Below are positions 47,401-57,010 of a stretch of DNA of 64,000 bases, in pieces. Position 1 is the first letter of the stretch, and each line of letters opens with the position of its first letter. Made by a program: the position numbers and the translations under genes. Source of the stretch: Alcanivorax sp. (GTDB lineage Bacteria > Pseudomonadota > Gammaproteobacteria > Pseudomonadales > Alcanivoracaceae); NCBI RefSeq assembly GCF_002733835.1, contig NZ_NVWY01000002.1, positions 50,631 to 114,630 of the forward strand, written 5' to 3'. Below the pieces are notes generated by a model, which worked only from the letters and a program-made list of their open reading frames with translations, was not told the DNA's origin and searched no databases.

Positions 47401-47512
47401 GTAGGAGCGCCGCTTGAGGCGCGAATCTGCTTGCCTCATCAGCTGCGAGCCACGAGAAGCGAGTTTCGAAAATCGAAACTATTTTGGTTCGCGCCTCAAG
47501 CGGCGCTCCTAC
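47401..47512. repeat. REP doublet with an internal heptamer array
   Basis: Two perfect 25-base inverted copies (47401-47425 and 47488-47512). Each starts GTAGGAGCGCC and contains its own short stem (GCC..GGC), the layout of GTRG-headed REP sequences mobilised by RAYT transposases. Between them lie five units of NNNCGAR in strict 7-base phase (47443-47477: CTGCGAG CCACGAG AAGCGAG TTTCGAA AATCGAA). The stop codon TAG of the sulfotransferase gene is part of the right REP. Confidence 0.9.
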
Positions 47513-48678
47513 AGCGGTTTTTCATCAGTGCTGGGGAGCGGGTATCCGAAGCGCTCATACACCCAGCCAAACGTCTGTAGCAACTCCTCAGCACTGACAC
47601 CCAAAGCTTCCAGTGAGTAGTGATGACCGCTGCGGTACTGGCTCGCTTTGCGGTCCTGTTCCTGCAGCCGCTGACAAAATTGCGCGTCGGGCTGCCAGCC
47701 AAACCGCTGATAAAAACCCAGTACAGTCTCGCCAGGAGCAGATGCCAGAGTTTCCATCACCGACAGCGCCTGGCGCTGTTCCGGCAGCTGATTTACCACC
47801 TCCAGCAGGTGTCGATAGTAGTATTCCAGCATCGCCAGAAACCCCTCACGCCAGTAGGCGGTGGTGTCGCGGCCATCGAACAGGCGCGCGCCTATAAGGA
47901 TGGAATTTACTTGCGATGGCACCGCCGCGGTGGGGCTACGCAGGCAGCCAATAAAACGGGCATCCGGGAAAGCGTCGGCCAAGGTTTCCATCCACGGGGT
48001 AAACGACGGGTTCTTCGACAGCAGGATTTTTTCCGGGCCGTGGAAGTAAAGGTGGCGCTGAATAAAACGGCGGTAAGCGCGCATCAGCCGTTGTTTTTCT
48101 TCCGGGCGGCCATCGCGGTCCAGAAACGTCAGTTGCCACAGGGCAGGAACAGGCACCACAAGCACCAGCAGAAAGCAGCCCCACACCGGGATCAATCCCA
48201 GATAATCCTCTTCCGGATCCAGAAGCCCGGTTTTGTGCACCCCGTCCAGTCCGCCCAACAAACGCCTTTCCGCCCAGAACAGAAGCCGCGCACCCGGGCG
48301 ACCGATCACTTTGTCCAGACGAGCGACACCGGTCCAGAAATAACGCTGGGTAATCGAGGGCGCAAACAGCAGCTCCCACAGCGCCGTGGTGGTGAAACGC
48401 GTATCCATGGCCAGCAGGCGATGCAGAAAGGTCGTGCCGCTTCGCGGCACTCCGGTCACAAACAACGGCTGACGCACCGCCACCCGCCGGAATGCCGGGA
48501 ACAGCAGATAATCCAGCCCCAGGCCGATGCCATTGATGCCCTGCACCAGCAGGAATACCGGCCAGAACAGCAGCATTACCAGCAGCCGCTGCAACGAGAA
48601 TCCGCGCAGTTGGCCCTGGTAGCCGGGGAACCAGCTGGCGGCAAACAGTGCGGTATAACGTTTCAACAGCGTTGGCAT
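47509..48678 (-). CDS. Sulfotransferase family protein
   Basis: 389 residues from ATG 48678. The PAPS 5'-phosphosulfate loop is VTGVPRSGTTFLHRLL and the 3'-phosphate site FIGCLRSPTAAVPSQV, as in the Sulfotransfer_3 group. Hydrophobic stretches near residues 30-55 and 165-185 suggest membrane association. The acceptor is unknown; lipid or glycolipid sulfation would fit the neighbourhood. A TTG 33 bases upstream extends the frame but has no ribosome binding site. The stop codon lies in a REP element. Confidence 0.87.
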   Translation of the reverse strand: MPTLLKRYTALFAASWFPGYQGQLRGFSLQRLLVMLLFWPVFLLVQGINGIGLGLDYLLFPAFRRVAVRQPLFVTGVPRSGTTFLHRLLAMDTRFTTTALWELLFAPSITQRYFWTGVARLDKVIGRPGARLLFWAERRLLGGLDGVHKTGLLDPEEDYLGLIPVWGCFLLVLVVPVPALWQLTFLDRDGRPEEKQRLMRAYRRFIQRHLYFHGPEKILLSKNPSFTPWMETLADAFPDARFIGCLRSPTAAVPSQVNSILIGARLFDGRDTTAYWREGFLAMLEYYYRHLLEVVNQLPEQRQALSVMETLASAPGETVLGFYQRFGWQPDAQFCQRLQEQDRKASQYRSGHHYSLEALGVSAEELLQTFGWVYERFGYPLPSTDEKPL

Positions 48679-48798
48679 GGTCAGGCTCGAAGGGAAGAAA
48701 CGTTGAAACAATAAAACAGTTTCAAGTCACAAAAATGACAACACCGCCTCTTGTGTCCAGGTCACAGCGCTGTCATCTTTCTCGCAAAGAATAGCGCT

Positions 48799-49599
48799 AT
48801 GACACTGCCAATGACCGAACTGACACCTTCAACCTACCCTGCTCTGGTGGGTCACCGTGGCGCCCGCGGCGAAGCGCCGGAGAACACGCTGGCCAGCTTT
48901 CAAGTGGCAATAGAAGCCGGTGTGACGGAAATGGAACTGGACGTGCGGCTATCTTCCGATGGCCAGCTGATCGTGCTGCACGACAGCGACGTGACCCGCA
49001 CCACCGGTGTCCGTGGCAATGTGCGCCAGTACACCCGTGCCCAGCTTGGGGTGATGGATGCCCGCCGCAACACCCCCGGCTGGCACAGCCCCACCGGCAT
49101 TCCCTCACTGCAGGAAGTGGTTGAACTGTGCGGCCCGGAAATGCGTTTTCAGTTCGAGGTCAAAGGTGCAAACCGTACCGTCCTCCACCAGCTGGCCCAT
49201 CACCTCACGCACATGATCCATGATCAGCAGCTGCAATCACGGGTGGTGATTACGTCCAGCCACACCGGCTTTCTACGCATGATCGGCACCATGGCCCCGG
49301 ATATCGAACGCGGTTACGTGTGCCAGTATCGTTACCTGCAACCCACTCGCCGCGCCAAAGGGCTGGGCTGCAGTTGGGTGATCGCCCATTACTCGCTGGT
49401 TGGCCCCGCGTTGATGCGCCGTGCCAAACGGAGGGGCTTGAAGGTGTCCGTGTGGACGGTGAACGACCTGACCGAAGCCGAACGGCTGGCCAAGCTGAAA
49501 GTGCACAGCATCATCACTGACTTTCCCACCAGCTTTGTCAGCCACTTCCGCCGCAAACACCGTTATGGCTCTTCAGAAGCGGCCTCCATCAACGGCTGA
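48799..49599 (+). CDS. Glycerophosphodiester phosphodiesterase
   Basis: 266 residues. GHRGARGEAPENTLASFQ is the family signature, and the metal ligands are in EMELDVRLSSDGQLIVLHD. No signal peptide, so a cytoplasmic UgpQ-like enzyme that frees glycerol-3-phosphate from deacylated phospholipids. It is convergent with, and overlaps by 37 bases, a patatin-type phospholipase gene. The two could act in sequence on phospholipids, although they are on opposite strands. Confidence 0.92.
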   Translation: MTLPMTELTPSTYPALVGHRGARGEAPENTLASFQVAIEAGVTEMELDVRLSSDGQLIVLHDSDVTRTTGVRGNVRQYTRAQLGVMDARRNTPGWHSPTGIPSLQEVVELCGPEMRFQFEVKGANRTVLHQLAHHLTHMIHDQQLQSRVVITSSHTGFLRMIGTMAPDIERGYVCQYRYLQPTRRAKGLGCSWVIAHYSLVGPALMRRAKRRGLKVSVWTVNDLTEAERLAKLKVHSIITDFPTSFVSHFRRKHRYGSSEAASING

Positions 49600-50732
49600 T
49601 CATTCAGAAACGCCATGATCTCTTCTTTACGGGCCATGGCGTCCTTGCGCCCCATCTCGATCAAGGCATTGGTGAAACCGGGCTCAAACAGCAGATAACT
49701 CATGGCGCTGGCCCCGGGGGAACGGGTCGCCCCGGAACTCCGTAGGAAGAACCGCAAGGTGCGGGGCAATTCACGAATATGCTCCGCCGCGATTTCATCA
49801 ATGGGCCGCGAGGGATAAATCTTCAGCACGTCCACTTCGCGCAGTTTGATACCATGCTTTCTGCGGGTGCGCTCGCCCAGCGCAGACAGGGTGTGGTTGA
49901 TTCGTTCAAGCCGCTCCACATCCCCTTCCAGCGTATCCACGAACACACTGTTCAGAACGTGGCCCAACACCTGTGCCATGGAAGGATAACCACCAAGCCG
50001 GCGCTGATGCCCGGCACTGACGTTGCCGGAGACACCAATCACCAGTAAGCGCGTGGCCCCCAGATGCAGCGCCGGGCTCAACGGTGCCAGCTGACGCAGT
50101 GCCCCATCGCCGTAGTAGGCACCATCCACATTGCTGGCGGGGAACAGGATAGGAATGGCCGCCGACCCCAATAAATGCTCCACCCCGATGTTCGAACGCT
50201 TACCCTTGCGGCGCGCACGGATCCATTCGGGCAGCTCGTCGGCGCCCTGGAAAAAACTCACCGACTCGCCACTGGCATAGGCAGAGGCCGTAATCGCCAA
50301 TGCCCGCAGGTGTCCCTGATCCAGACTCTCCTGGATACGGCGAAAATTAATCACCAGCGACAACAGACGCTGCAACGGCGTGTTATCGAGCAGTGAACTG
50401 CGTTCCGGAGTTTTACCCGTGGCCACGCCGGAGAAAAACCAGCGCATGACGCCACGCAGACAGGCATACAGGTCCGTACGGTAGACCTGTTCAGCGGTAA
50501 TGTTCGACCAGACCCGTTCCAGCCCTCGCACAGCAGCGCGGTAGTTGCCCGCATTGGCTGAAAGCGCCGCCGCATTGATCGCCCCTGCCGAGGTACCGCA
50601 GATGATCGGAAACGGGTTGGGCGCACCGCGCGGCACCATTTCCGCAATCGCCGCCAGGACACCGACCTGGTAAGCGCCACGCGCCCCGCCGCCGGACAAT
50701 ATCAGTCCTCTCACCGGATCCTGCTTGTTCAT
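49563..50732 (-). CDS. Patatin-like phospholipase
   Basis: 389 residues. The oxyanion loop SGGGARGAYQVGVL, nucleophile in CGTSAGAINAAAL (G-x-S-x-G) and the Asp of the catalytic dyad in YYGDGALRQ are complete. No signal peptide. GGGAGG precedes the ATG. Homologues are common in Alcanivorax and Pseudomonas; lysophospholipase or lipid-turnover activity is expected. Confidence 0.92.
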   Translation of the reverse strand: MNKQDPVRGLILSGGGARGAYQVGVLAAIAEMVPRGAPNPFPIICGTSAGAINAAALSANAGNYRAAVRGLERVWSNITAEQVYRTDLYACLRGVMRWFFSGVATGKTPERSSLLDNTPLQRLLSLVINFRRIQESLDQGHLRALAITASAYASGESVSFFQGADELPEWIRARRKGKRSNIGVEHLLGSAAIPILFPASNVDGAYYGDGALRQLAPLSPALHLGATRLLVIGVSGNVSAGHQRRLGGYPSMAQVLGHVLNSVFVDTLEGDVERLERINHTLSALGERTRRKHGIKLREVDVLKIYPSRPIDEIAAEHIRELPRTLRFFLRSSGATRSPGASAMSYLLFEPGFTNALIEMGRKDAMARKEEIMAFLNDQPLMEAASEEP

Positions 50733-50862
50733 TGATACCCTCCCTGTTTGTTGCGCTCAGTATGCCGCGCTGCCCGCCACGCCACCACCGGCCAGCACAT
50801 GAATAATACTGGCGGGACAATACGCGCTGCCTTATTCTGAACGCTCTCAAGGACACAGGATT

Positions 50863-51987
50863 ATGTGCGCTTTCTCCCTCCGCCCTGCTCTTCCCGACGA
50901 TCTGGATGCACTCACTGCGCTGGAACAGCGTTGCTTTTCATCCGATCGCCTGTCTCGTCGCAGCTTTCGCCAATGGCTTAACCGTCAACACGCGGGACTG
51001 ATTGTTGCCTTGGACGAACAGCAGCAGCTGGCCGGCTATGCCCTGGTGTTGCTTCAGCCCGGCACACGCCTGGCGCGGCTCTATTCCATCGCTGTCGACC
51101 CACAGCAGCGTGGCAAAAAACTCGGGGAACGTTTACTGGACGCCGCCGAAGACTATGCGCACCAGCAACGGCGCCTGTTCCTGCGACTGGAAGTGCGCAA
51201 GGATAACGCGGCAGCCATCGCCCTGTATGAACGCCTGGGCTATCGCCTTTTTGCCCAGACGGCGGACTATTACGAGGATCATGAAGACGCCCTGCGTTAC
51301 CAGAAACGGCTGCACTATCAACCCGGCAACCCACCCGGAAATCAGCGCGACAAGCCGACGCCTCGGCACTTGCCCTGGGTCCAGCAGACCACCCCGTTCA
51401 CCTGTGGCCCGGCCTGCCTGCTAATGGCCCTGGCCGTACTGAAACAACAAACGCCCACGACCACAGAAGAACTGTTGCTGTGGCGCGAAGCCACCACCAT
51501 TTTCATGACCGCAGGCCATGGCGGCTGCCACCCGCTGGGGCTGGCGTTGGCCGCCCGGCAGCGTGGGCTCAACGCCCGCGTCTGGTGTAACCAGACTGGC
51601 CCCCTGTTTGTGGACTCAGTGCGCGACAGCGACAAGAAAGCGGTGATTACCACGGTACACGACCACTTTGTCAGCGAATGTGCACGGCAAAAAGTGCCTG
51701 TTTGCTACGAAGATTTCGGCGCCGATGAGGTAGACAAGGCCATTGCCGCCGGCAGCATTGTCCTGGTGTTGATCAGCACCTGGCGGCTGGACGGACGCAA
51801 GGCTCCACACTGGGTTGCCATCAGCGGCAGCGACGGAGAATGCTTCTACATTCATGACCCGGACCCGGGCGAAGATCAGGTCCCCATGGATTGCCAGCAC
51901 GTACCGATCACCCGGCAAAAGTTTGAGCAGATGCGGCAGTACGGCCAGGCAAAGCTGCGTACGGCGGTGATATTGAGCAGCTTCTGA
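50863..51987 (+). CDS. GNAT acetyltransferase fused to a C39-like cysteine peptidase domain
   Basis: 374 residues. Residues 1-150 are a RimI-like GNAT domain (acetyl-CoA loop VDPQQRGKKLGERLLDAAE). Residues about 165-374 are a DUF3335/Peptidase_C39-like domain with Cys in TPFTCGPACLLMAL, His in PHWVAISGSDG and Asp in FYIHDPDPG. In many gammaproteobacteria this fusion is encoded next to a RimK-like ATP-grasp ligase and an inactive-transglutaminase membrane protein, and a role in peptide modification has been proposed. Here neither partner is adjacent. AAGGA precedes the ATG. Confidence 0.9.
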   Translation: MCAFSLRPALPDDLDALTALEQRCFSSDRLSRRSFRQWLNRQHAGLIVALDEQQQLAGYALVLLQPGTRLARLYSIAVDPQQRGKKLGERLLDAAEDYAHQQRRLFLRLEVRKDNAAAIALYERLGYRLFAQTADYYEDHEDALRYQKRLHYQPGNPPGNQRDKPTPRHLPWVQQTTPFTCGPACLLMALAVLKQQTPTTTEELLLWREATTIFMTAGHGGCHPLGLALAARQRGLNARVWCNQTGPLFVDSVRDSDKKAVITTVHDHFVSECARQKVPVCYEDFGADEVDKAIAAGSIVLVLISTWRLDGRKAPHWVAISGSDGECFYIHDPDPGEDQVPMDCQHVPITRQKFEQMRQYGQAKLRTAVILSSF

Positions 51988-52000
51988 ATAGCGCCTTGCT

Positions 52001-52127
52001 GCAGGAGCGGCGCTGGCTGCACAATAAAGCAGTTTCGAGTCGCGAAAACCTGAAGTTTCCGCTCTTTGAGGTTGTGCTTTTCGACACTCGCTTCTCGCAA
52101 CTCGCGACTGCTGTTATCGCTCCTGCG
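52001..52127. repeat. Degenerate REP-like inverted repeat with inner heptamers
   Basis: Outer 9-bp perfect inverted repeat GCAGGAGCG/CGCTCCTGC. Inside, two NNNCGAR units on the left (TTTCGAG TCGCGAA, 52033-52046) face four YTCGNNN units on the right (TTCGACA CTCGCTT CTCGCAA CTCGCGA, 52080-52107), in 7-base phase. It lies between the convergent GNAT-C39 and nqrM genes and resembles the element at 47401. Confidence 0.75.
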
Positions 52128-52141
52128 GGCCGTTCAGGCAC

Positions 52142-52169
52142 AAAAAAGCCCGCACGGGGCGGGCTTCTT
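52142..52169 (-). terminator. Terminator of the apbE-nqrM transcript
   Basis: Stem AAGCCCGC/GCGGGCTT with a 5-base loop; on the minus strand it ends in a run of T (GGGCTTTTTTG). It lies 16 bases after nqrM. Confidence 0.85.
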
Positions 52170-52185
52170 GTTGCCGGGCGCGGGC

Positions 52186-52422
52186 TTACATCTTCATCAC
52201 GTCTTTACCCAATGCCGCCGCTTTTTCGCTGTTCACCTTGCGGGTATTCTCTTCGCATTCGTCGTCGTTACCGCCGCAGATTTCACAGTCCTGTTTCATG
52301 CCCAGTGAGGCCAGGCCACCACAGGAGCCTTTGACCGGCTTGTTGGAAAGAATCACGCCCACGGCCATGCCGGCGAAAAGCAGGCCAATGAAAACTACTG
52401 CTGCCACAATGGTCATGAACAT
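52186..52422 (-). CDS. nqrM: Na+-NQR maturation protein NqrM
   Basis: 78 residues. One N-terminal membrane helix (IVAAVVFIGLLFAGMAVGVIL) then a small domain with four cysteines (SCGGLAS, CEICGG, DECEEN). NqrM delivers iron for the centre held between NqrD and NqrE. ATG 52422 follows the apbE stop by one base and has GGAGGG eight bases upstream; the longer frame to 52542 is read-through into apbE. Confidence 0.94.
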   Translation of the reverse strand: MFMTIVAAVVFIGLLFAGMAVGVILSNKPVKGSCGGLASLGMKQDCEICGGNDDECEENTRKVNSEKAAALGKDVMKM

Positions 52423-52423
52423 G

Positions 52424-53434
52424 TTACTTACCCTCCACAATTGCATCGAAGGCGGGAGTCGATAACTCTTCCACGCCCTTATTGGTTCTGACAATAAAAA
52501 ACACTGCCAGTTCTTGGTCTTTGGCGAAAGCCATCCCTTCATCCGGGCCCAGCACCGTCATGGCGGTGGCCAGACCGTCGGCCATCATGGCACTTTTGTG
52601 CAAAACGGACACCGAGGCCAACTGATGCTCCACCGGGTAGCCGGTACGGGGATCAATGGTATGGGAATACAAGCGGCCGTCCGACTCAAAAAAGTTACGG
52701 TAATCGCCACTGGTAGCCACGGCCATATTCTTCAGGTCTACCACCTGCTCCACCTCGCGAACACCCGCAATCGGGCGTTCTACGGCAACCCGCCAGGGCT
52801 GTTTATAGGGTTTGCTGCCCTTGCCCAGCAGTTCTCCGCCCACCTCTACCAGGTAGTTATTCAACCCATGGCTATCCAGTAAGGCCGCCACCTTGTCCAC
52901 CGCAAAACCTTTCGCAATGGACGACAAATCCACATAGATGCCGCCGGGCTGCAGCAGTTGCTGGTCGCTGAGCAGCAGTTTCTGCCAGCCAACCCGTTCC
53001 TGCGCTGTCTCGATTTCGCTGGCCTCTGGTGGCTCAAACCGGTCCGGGTCCGGCCCGAAGCCCCACAGGTTAACCAGCGGCCCCACCGTCACGTCATAGG
53101 CGCCGCCGGTTTGTTCCGACAGGGAAAAGGCGGCAGTCATCACCTTAACGGTATCCGAGGGCAGATTCATCAGCGTCCCCGGCTCGGCGCTGTTGAAACG
53201 GCTAAGGTCGGAATCCGGTCGGTAGGTGCTCATCTGGGCGTTTACCTGCTCCAACGCCGCTTCAATATCACCCTTCAACGCTTCTACGCCTTCGTCCGGA
53301 GTGCCGCTGTATTTTACGCTCCAGGTGGTTCCCATGGTGGGGCCACTGAGTACCGACAGGCGATTCTTGCTGTCGTCACAGCCCGTCAGCAGCAGCGCCA
53401 GGGAAACAATCAGCAGAGGAAGAATGCGAGGCAT
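52424..53434 (-). CDS. apbE: FAD:protein FMN transferase
   Basis: 336 residues, lipoprotein signal ending LLLTGC. ApbE attaches FMN to Thr residues of NqrB and NqrC in the periplasm. Family motifs GPTMGTTWSVKY, DLSSIAKGFAVDKVA, HTIDPRTGYPVEH and MMADGLATAM are intact. It follows nqrF across a terminator and a 140-base inverted heptamer element, so it may be expressed partly on its own. ATG 53434 or 53440. Confidence 0.94.
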   Translation of the reverse strand: MPRILPLLIVSLALLLTGCDDSKNRLSVLSGPTMGTTWSVKYSGTPDEGVEALKGDIEAALEQVNAQMSTYRPDSDLSRFNSAEPGTLMNLPSDTVKVMTAAFSLSEQTGGAYDVTVGPLVNLWGFGPDPDRFEPPEASEIETAQERVGWQKLLLSDQQLLQPGGIYVDLSSIAKGFAVDKVAALLDSHGLNNYLVEVGGELLGKGSKPYKQPWRVAVERPIAGVREVEQVVDLKNMAVATSGDYRNFFESDGRLYSHTIDPRTGYPVEHQLASVSVLHKSAMMADGLATAMTVLGPDEGMAFAKDQELAVFFIVRTNKGVEELSTPAFDAIVEGK

Positions 53435-53464
53435 TGTCATGTTCCGGTGGTTAACAAGGAGCGC

Positions 53465-53602
53465 AAGTTGAAAGTTCAAAGTTTAAAGTTAAAACGCGCG
53501 TTGCCCAGGCACTACACTGACACTGCTATAGCCGCGACGAGCGATTTCGCAGGGAAATGCACAAGATCACCGCTTACCTTTTCAACTTTGAACTTTGAAC
53601 TT
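53465..53602. repeat. Inverted pair of AAGTTNA heptamer arrays
   Basis: Left arm: AAGTTGA AAGTTCA AAGTTTA AAGTTAA (53465-53492). Right arm: TCAACTT TGAACTT TGAACTT (53582-53602). The arms are complementary in 7-base register and enclose about 90 bases without a gene. Same family as the element at 33156. Confidence 0.92.
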
Positions 53603-53606
53603 AAAG

Positions 53607-53632
53607 AAACGCCGGCCCGAAGGCCGGCGTTT
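53607..53632 (-). terminator. Hairpin after nqrF
   Basis: Perfect 11-bp stem AAACGCCGGCC/GGCCGGCGTTT with a CGAA loop, four bases after the nqrF stop. On the minus strand only TTTCTTT follows, so termination may be partial. Confidence 0.75.
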
Positions 53633-53636
53633 GGAA

Positions 53637-54866
53637 TCATCCGCCAAAGTCATCCAGCAGGATATTTTCCGGTTCCACACCAAGATCTTCGAGCATCTTG
53701 ATTACCGAGGCGTTCATCATCGGCGGACCACACATGTAGTACTCGCAGTCTTCAGGAGCCGGATGGTCCTTGAGATACTGTTCGAACAGCACGTTATGGA
53801 TAAAACCGGTGAGACCATCCCAGTTGTCTTCGGGCTGCGGGTCTGACAGGGCCAGATGCCACTCAAAGTTATCGTTCTCGTCCGCAAGCAAGTCGTACTC
53901 TTCGTTATAGAAGCACTCACGAACACTCCGCGCACCGTACCAGAAGCTGATCTTGCGCTTGGAGTTCAACCGCTTAAGCTGGTCGAAAATATGGCTACGC
54001 ATGGGTGCCATGCCCGCACCACCACCGATGAAGACCATTTCCGCATCGGTTTTCTTGGCGAAGAACTCACCGAAGGGTCCGAATACGGTGATCTTGTCAC
54101 CCGGCTTCAGGTTGAAGACGTAGGAACTCATGATCCCGGGCTGAATATCCTTGGACCCCGGAGGCGGCGTCGCGATACGGATATTGAACTTCAGGATGCC
54201 CTTCTCTTCCGGGTAGTTGGCCATGGAATAGGCGCGAATCACTTCTTCGTTGTTCTTGGTGTTCAAATCGAAGAAGTTGAAACGCTCCCAGTCACCGCGG
54301 TATTCCTCATCGATGTCAAAGTCGGAAAACTTCACATCAAAGGGCGGTGCTTCCAGCTGCACATAACCACCCGCGCGGAAATCCACGTTTTCGCCTTCCG
54401 GCAATTTCAGCGTCAGCTCTTTAATAAAAGTGGCAACGTTGTTATTGGAAATAACCTCGCATTCCCACTTCTTCACGCCGAAGAACTCTTCCGGCACCTG
54501 GATTTTCATGTCCTGCTTCACGTTGACCTGGCAGCTCAGGCGCCAGCCATCGCGAATCTGTCCTTTGGTGAAGTGGCCTTCTTCGGTGGGAAGAATGTCT
54601 CCCCCACCGTCGAGCACCTGGCAGCGACACTGCGCACAGGTACCACCGCCACCACAGGCTGAAGACAGGAAAATACCCTGGTCTGCCAGGGTGCCCAGCA
54701 GCTTGCCGCCGGCGGGCGCATCAATGCCTTTTTCGGCATCGTCGTTAATATCGATGTGTACGTTACCGGTTGCCACCAGACGGGAACGGGCAGCAAGAAT
54801 CACCGCCACCAGCGCCAGCACAATGGCAGTGAACATGACGACACCGAGAATAATCTCAACACTCAT
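53637..54866 (-). CDS. nqrF: Na+-NQR subunit F
   Basis: 409 residues, the electron entry subunit. N-terminal membrane helix, plant-type [2Fe-2S] domain with cysteines in [15 protein letters not shown] and LSCQV, FAD domain with [11 protein letters not shown], and NADH domain with [12 protein letters not shown] and CGPPMM. Sixteen bases after nqrE. Confidence 0.97.
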   Translation of the reverse strand: MSVEIILGVVMFTAIVLALVAVILAARSRLVATGNVHIDINDDAEKGIDAPAGGKLLGTLADQGIFLSSACGGGGTCAQCRCQVLDGGGDILPTEEGHFTKGQIRDGWRLSCQVNVKQDMKIQVPEEFFGVKKWECEVISNNNVATFIKELTLKLPEGENVDFRAGGYVQLEAPPFDVKFSDFDIDEEYRGDWERFNFFDLNTKNNEEVIRAYSMANYPEEKGILKFNIRIATPPPGSKDIQPGIMSSYVFNLKPGDKITVFGPFGEFFAKKTDAEMVFIGGGAGMAPMRSHIFDQLKRLNSKRKISFWYGARSVRECFYNEEYDLLADENDNFEWHLALSDPQPEDNWDGLTGFIHNVLFEQYLKDHPAPEDCEYYMCGPPMMNASVIKMLEDLGVEPENILLDDFGG

Positions 54867-54881
54867 GATTCAACTCTCCCC

Positions 54882-55502
54882 TTACAGCTGCACGCCGGAA
54901 AATGACATGAAGCCCAGTGACATCAGACCCACGGTAATGAAAGTGATGCCCAGACCTTTCAGACCATCCGGTACGTCGCTGTACTTGAGCTTTTCCCGGA
55001 TACCCGCCAGCAATGTGATCGCCAGCGCCCACCCGGTGCCGGCACCCACGCCGTATACCATGGACTCACCCAGGGTGTAATCACGCTCCACCATGAACAG
55101 GGACGCACCCAGAATGGCGCAATTCACGGTGATCAGCGGCAGGAAGATACCCAGCGCGTTGTAGAGGCTCGGCACATACTTGTCGAGCGTCATCTCCAGA
55201 ATCTGCACCAGCGCGGCGATAACGCCAATGTAGCTGAGCAGCCCCAGGAAACGCAGATCCAGCTCGGCCAGCGCCGGTACACCGGTCCAGGCCAGCGCCC
55301 CTTCATCAAGCAGGTAGGTTAGCAGCAGGTTGTTCACCGGCACGGTGATGGTCAGCACCACCACCACGGCAATCCCCAGGCCAATCGCAGTCGAGATCTT
55401 CTTGGATACGGCAATAAACGTACACATGCCCAGGAAGAAGGCCAGCGCCATGTTTTCAACAAAGACGGCGCGGACGAACAGGCTCAGATAATGTTCAAAC
55501 AT
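54882..55502 (-). CDS. nqrE: Na+-NQR subunit E
   Basis: 206 residues with six membrane helices, typical of NqrE/RnfA. Holds with NqrD an iron centre in the membrane; the Cys in [11 protein letters not shown] and in [10 protein letters not shown] are the likely ligands. Twelve bases after nqrD. Confidence 0.97.
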   Translation of the reverse strand: MFEHYLSLFVRAVFVENMALAFFLGMCTFIAVSKKISTAIGLGIAVVVVLTITVPVNNLLLTYLLDEGALAWTGVPALAELDLRFLGLLSYIGVIAALVQILEMTLDKYVPSLYNALGIFLPLITVNCAILGASLFMVERDYTLGESMVYGVGAGTGWALAITLLAGIREKLKYSDVPDGLKGLGITFITVGLMSLGFMSFSGVQL

Positions 55503-55514
55503 TACTCGTCTCCG

Positions 55515-56180
55515 TTAAAACGCGTCGCTGACACGGGTGTGTGGCTTCATCTTGAAGTCGTCCGGCTCTACCTGCTCCGGCTTCCACGCACGGATGGCCC
55601 AGATGAACAACCCGATCAGGAAGAAAGCACTCGGCGGCAGCAGCATCATGCCGTTGGTCATGTACCAGCCACCCTCAGACACCTTGGGCAGAATTTGATG
55701 ACCGAACAGGCTACCGGCACCCAGCAATTCACGGGTAAAACCGAGGCCCAACAGGATCGCGGAGTAGCCCAGGCCATTGCCCACACCATCCAGGAAAGAC
55801 GGGAGCGGTGGATTCTTCATGGCAAAGGCTTCCGCACGGCCCATCACGATACAGTTGGTGATGATCAACCCCACGAACACCGACAGCTGCTTGGAAATGC
55901 TGTAGGCGTACGCCTTAAGAAACTGATCCACCACGATTACCAGTGACGCAATAATGGTCATCTGCACGATGATCCGAATGCTGGAAGGAATGCTGTTGCG
56001 AATCGAGCTTACGAAGAAGTTCGAGAACGCGGTTACTGCGGTCAATGCGATACACATGGTGACCGTAGTACTCAGGTTGCTGGTTACCGCCAGCGCGGAA
56101 CAGATACCCAGGATCTGCAGCGCGATGGGGTTATTGTCGAAAATCGGACCTAACAGAATGTCCTTGGTTTTCTCCGCCAT
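55515..56180 (-). CDS. nqrD: Na+-NQR subunit D
   Basis: 221 residues, six membrane helices, homologous to NqrE/RnfE. Begins [21 protein letters not shown]; the paired Cys residues (LGICSALA and ITNCIVMGR) match the iron-binding positions. Shares one base with the nqrC stop (TAATG). Confidence 0.97.
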   Translation of the reverse strand: MAEKTKDILLGPIFDNNPIALQILGICSALAVTSNLSTTVTMCIALTAVTAFSNFFVSSIRNSIPSSIRIIVQMTIIASLVIVVDQFLKAYAYSISKQLSVFVGLIITNCIVMGRAEAFAMKNPPLPSFLDGVGNGLGYSAILLGLGFTRELLGAGSLFGHQILPKVSEGGWYMTNGMMLLPPSAFFLIGLFIWAIRAWKPEQVEPDDFKMKPHTRVSDAF

Positions 56181-57010
56181 TACGCGTCTCCTTCCGGCTG
56201 CTCGCTGGATTCAACGGCATCGGTGGCTTGAGCCACATCACCGCCACCTTGCTGCATGCGCTTCAGGTAGGGGCCAAAGCCGTTCTCGCCGACCCAGAAG
56301 CGAAGCAGGTTGCTGACACCCTTGCTGGTCAGGGTAGCACCGGCCAGGCCGTCTACCTTGTGTTCAGCATTCGGGGTGTTGCTTTCCACCGTACCCTTGA
56401 TGACCTGAATTTCCACTTCGCCCTGATCACCGTACAGCTTCTTGCCTTCCCAAAGGGCCTTCCATTTGGGGTTATCCACTTCACCGCCCAGGCCAGGGGT
56501 TTCGCCATGCTCATAAAAACCCAGACCAGCCACGGTGTTGGCATCCGGCTCCAGCGCCAGGAAACCATAGAGGGTAGACCACAGGCCATAACCGTGAACC
56601 GGCAGGATGATACGGCTCAGTTCGCCATTATCACCACGGGCCAGGTATACCTCGGCCACGTCCGCCTGGTTCTTGATACCGGCAATGTCCACGTCGCCAC
56701 TAAGGCGCTCGGACTGGGCCGGGTCCTTGGCGGCGGTACGCTGATCATAGCTTTCCGGCATCTCTACATAGTCACCGCTTTCGATGTCGACAAACTTGCG
56801 CTCGATGGACTTGAACTGCTCGTTCACGTCCTGGCTAGCGTCGTACATGCCGGCGGCAAGCAGGATGTTCATGCGCTTGTCGATCAGCTTGTTTTCGTTC
56901 TGCACCGGGCGCAGGCTCACCGCGGCGGTGGCAACCACCACACCGCAGACCACACACACCAGGAAGGCAACCAGCAGAGTCTTGCTGACGCTTTCATTTT
57001 TTCCAGCCAT
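56180..57010 (-). CDS. nqrC: Na+-NQR subunit C
   Basis: 276 residues. One N-terminal membrane helix and a periplasmic FMN-binding domain. The Thr that receives FMN from ApbE is in the motif [13 protein letters not shown]. The last 25 residues form a Gln/Glu-rich tail ([20 protein letters not shown]) beyond the usual end, so this subunit is slightly long. Confidence 0.96.
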   Translation of the reverse strand: MAGKNESVSKTLLVAFLVCVVCGVVVATAAVSLRPVQNENKLIDKRMNILLAAGMYDASQDVNEQFKSIERKFVDIESGDYVEMPESYDQRTAAKDPAQSERLSGDVDIAGIKNQADVAEVYLARGDNGELSRIILPVHGYGLWSTLYGFLALEPDANTVAGLGFYEHGETPGLGGEVDNPKWKALWEGKKLYGDQGEVEIQVIKGTVESNTPNAEHKVDGLAGATLTSKGVSNLLRFWVGENGFGPYLKRMQQGGGDVAQATDAVESSEQPEGDA

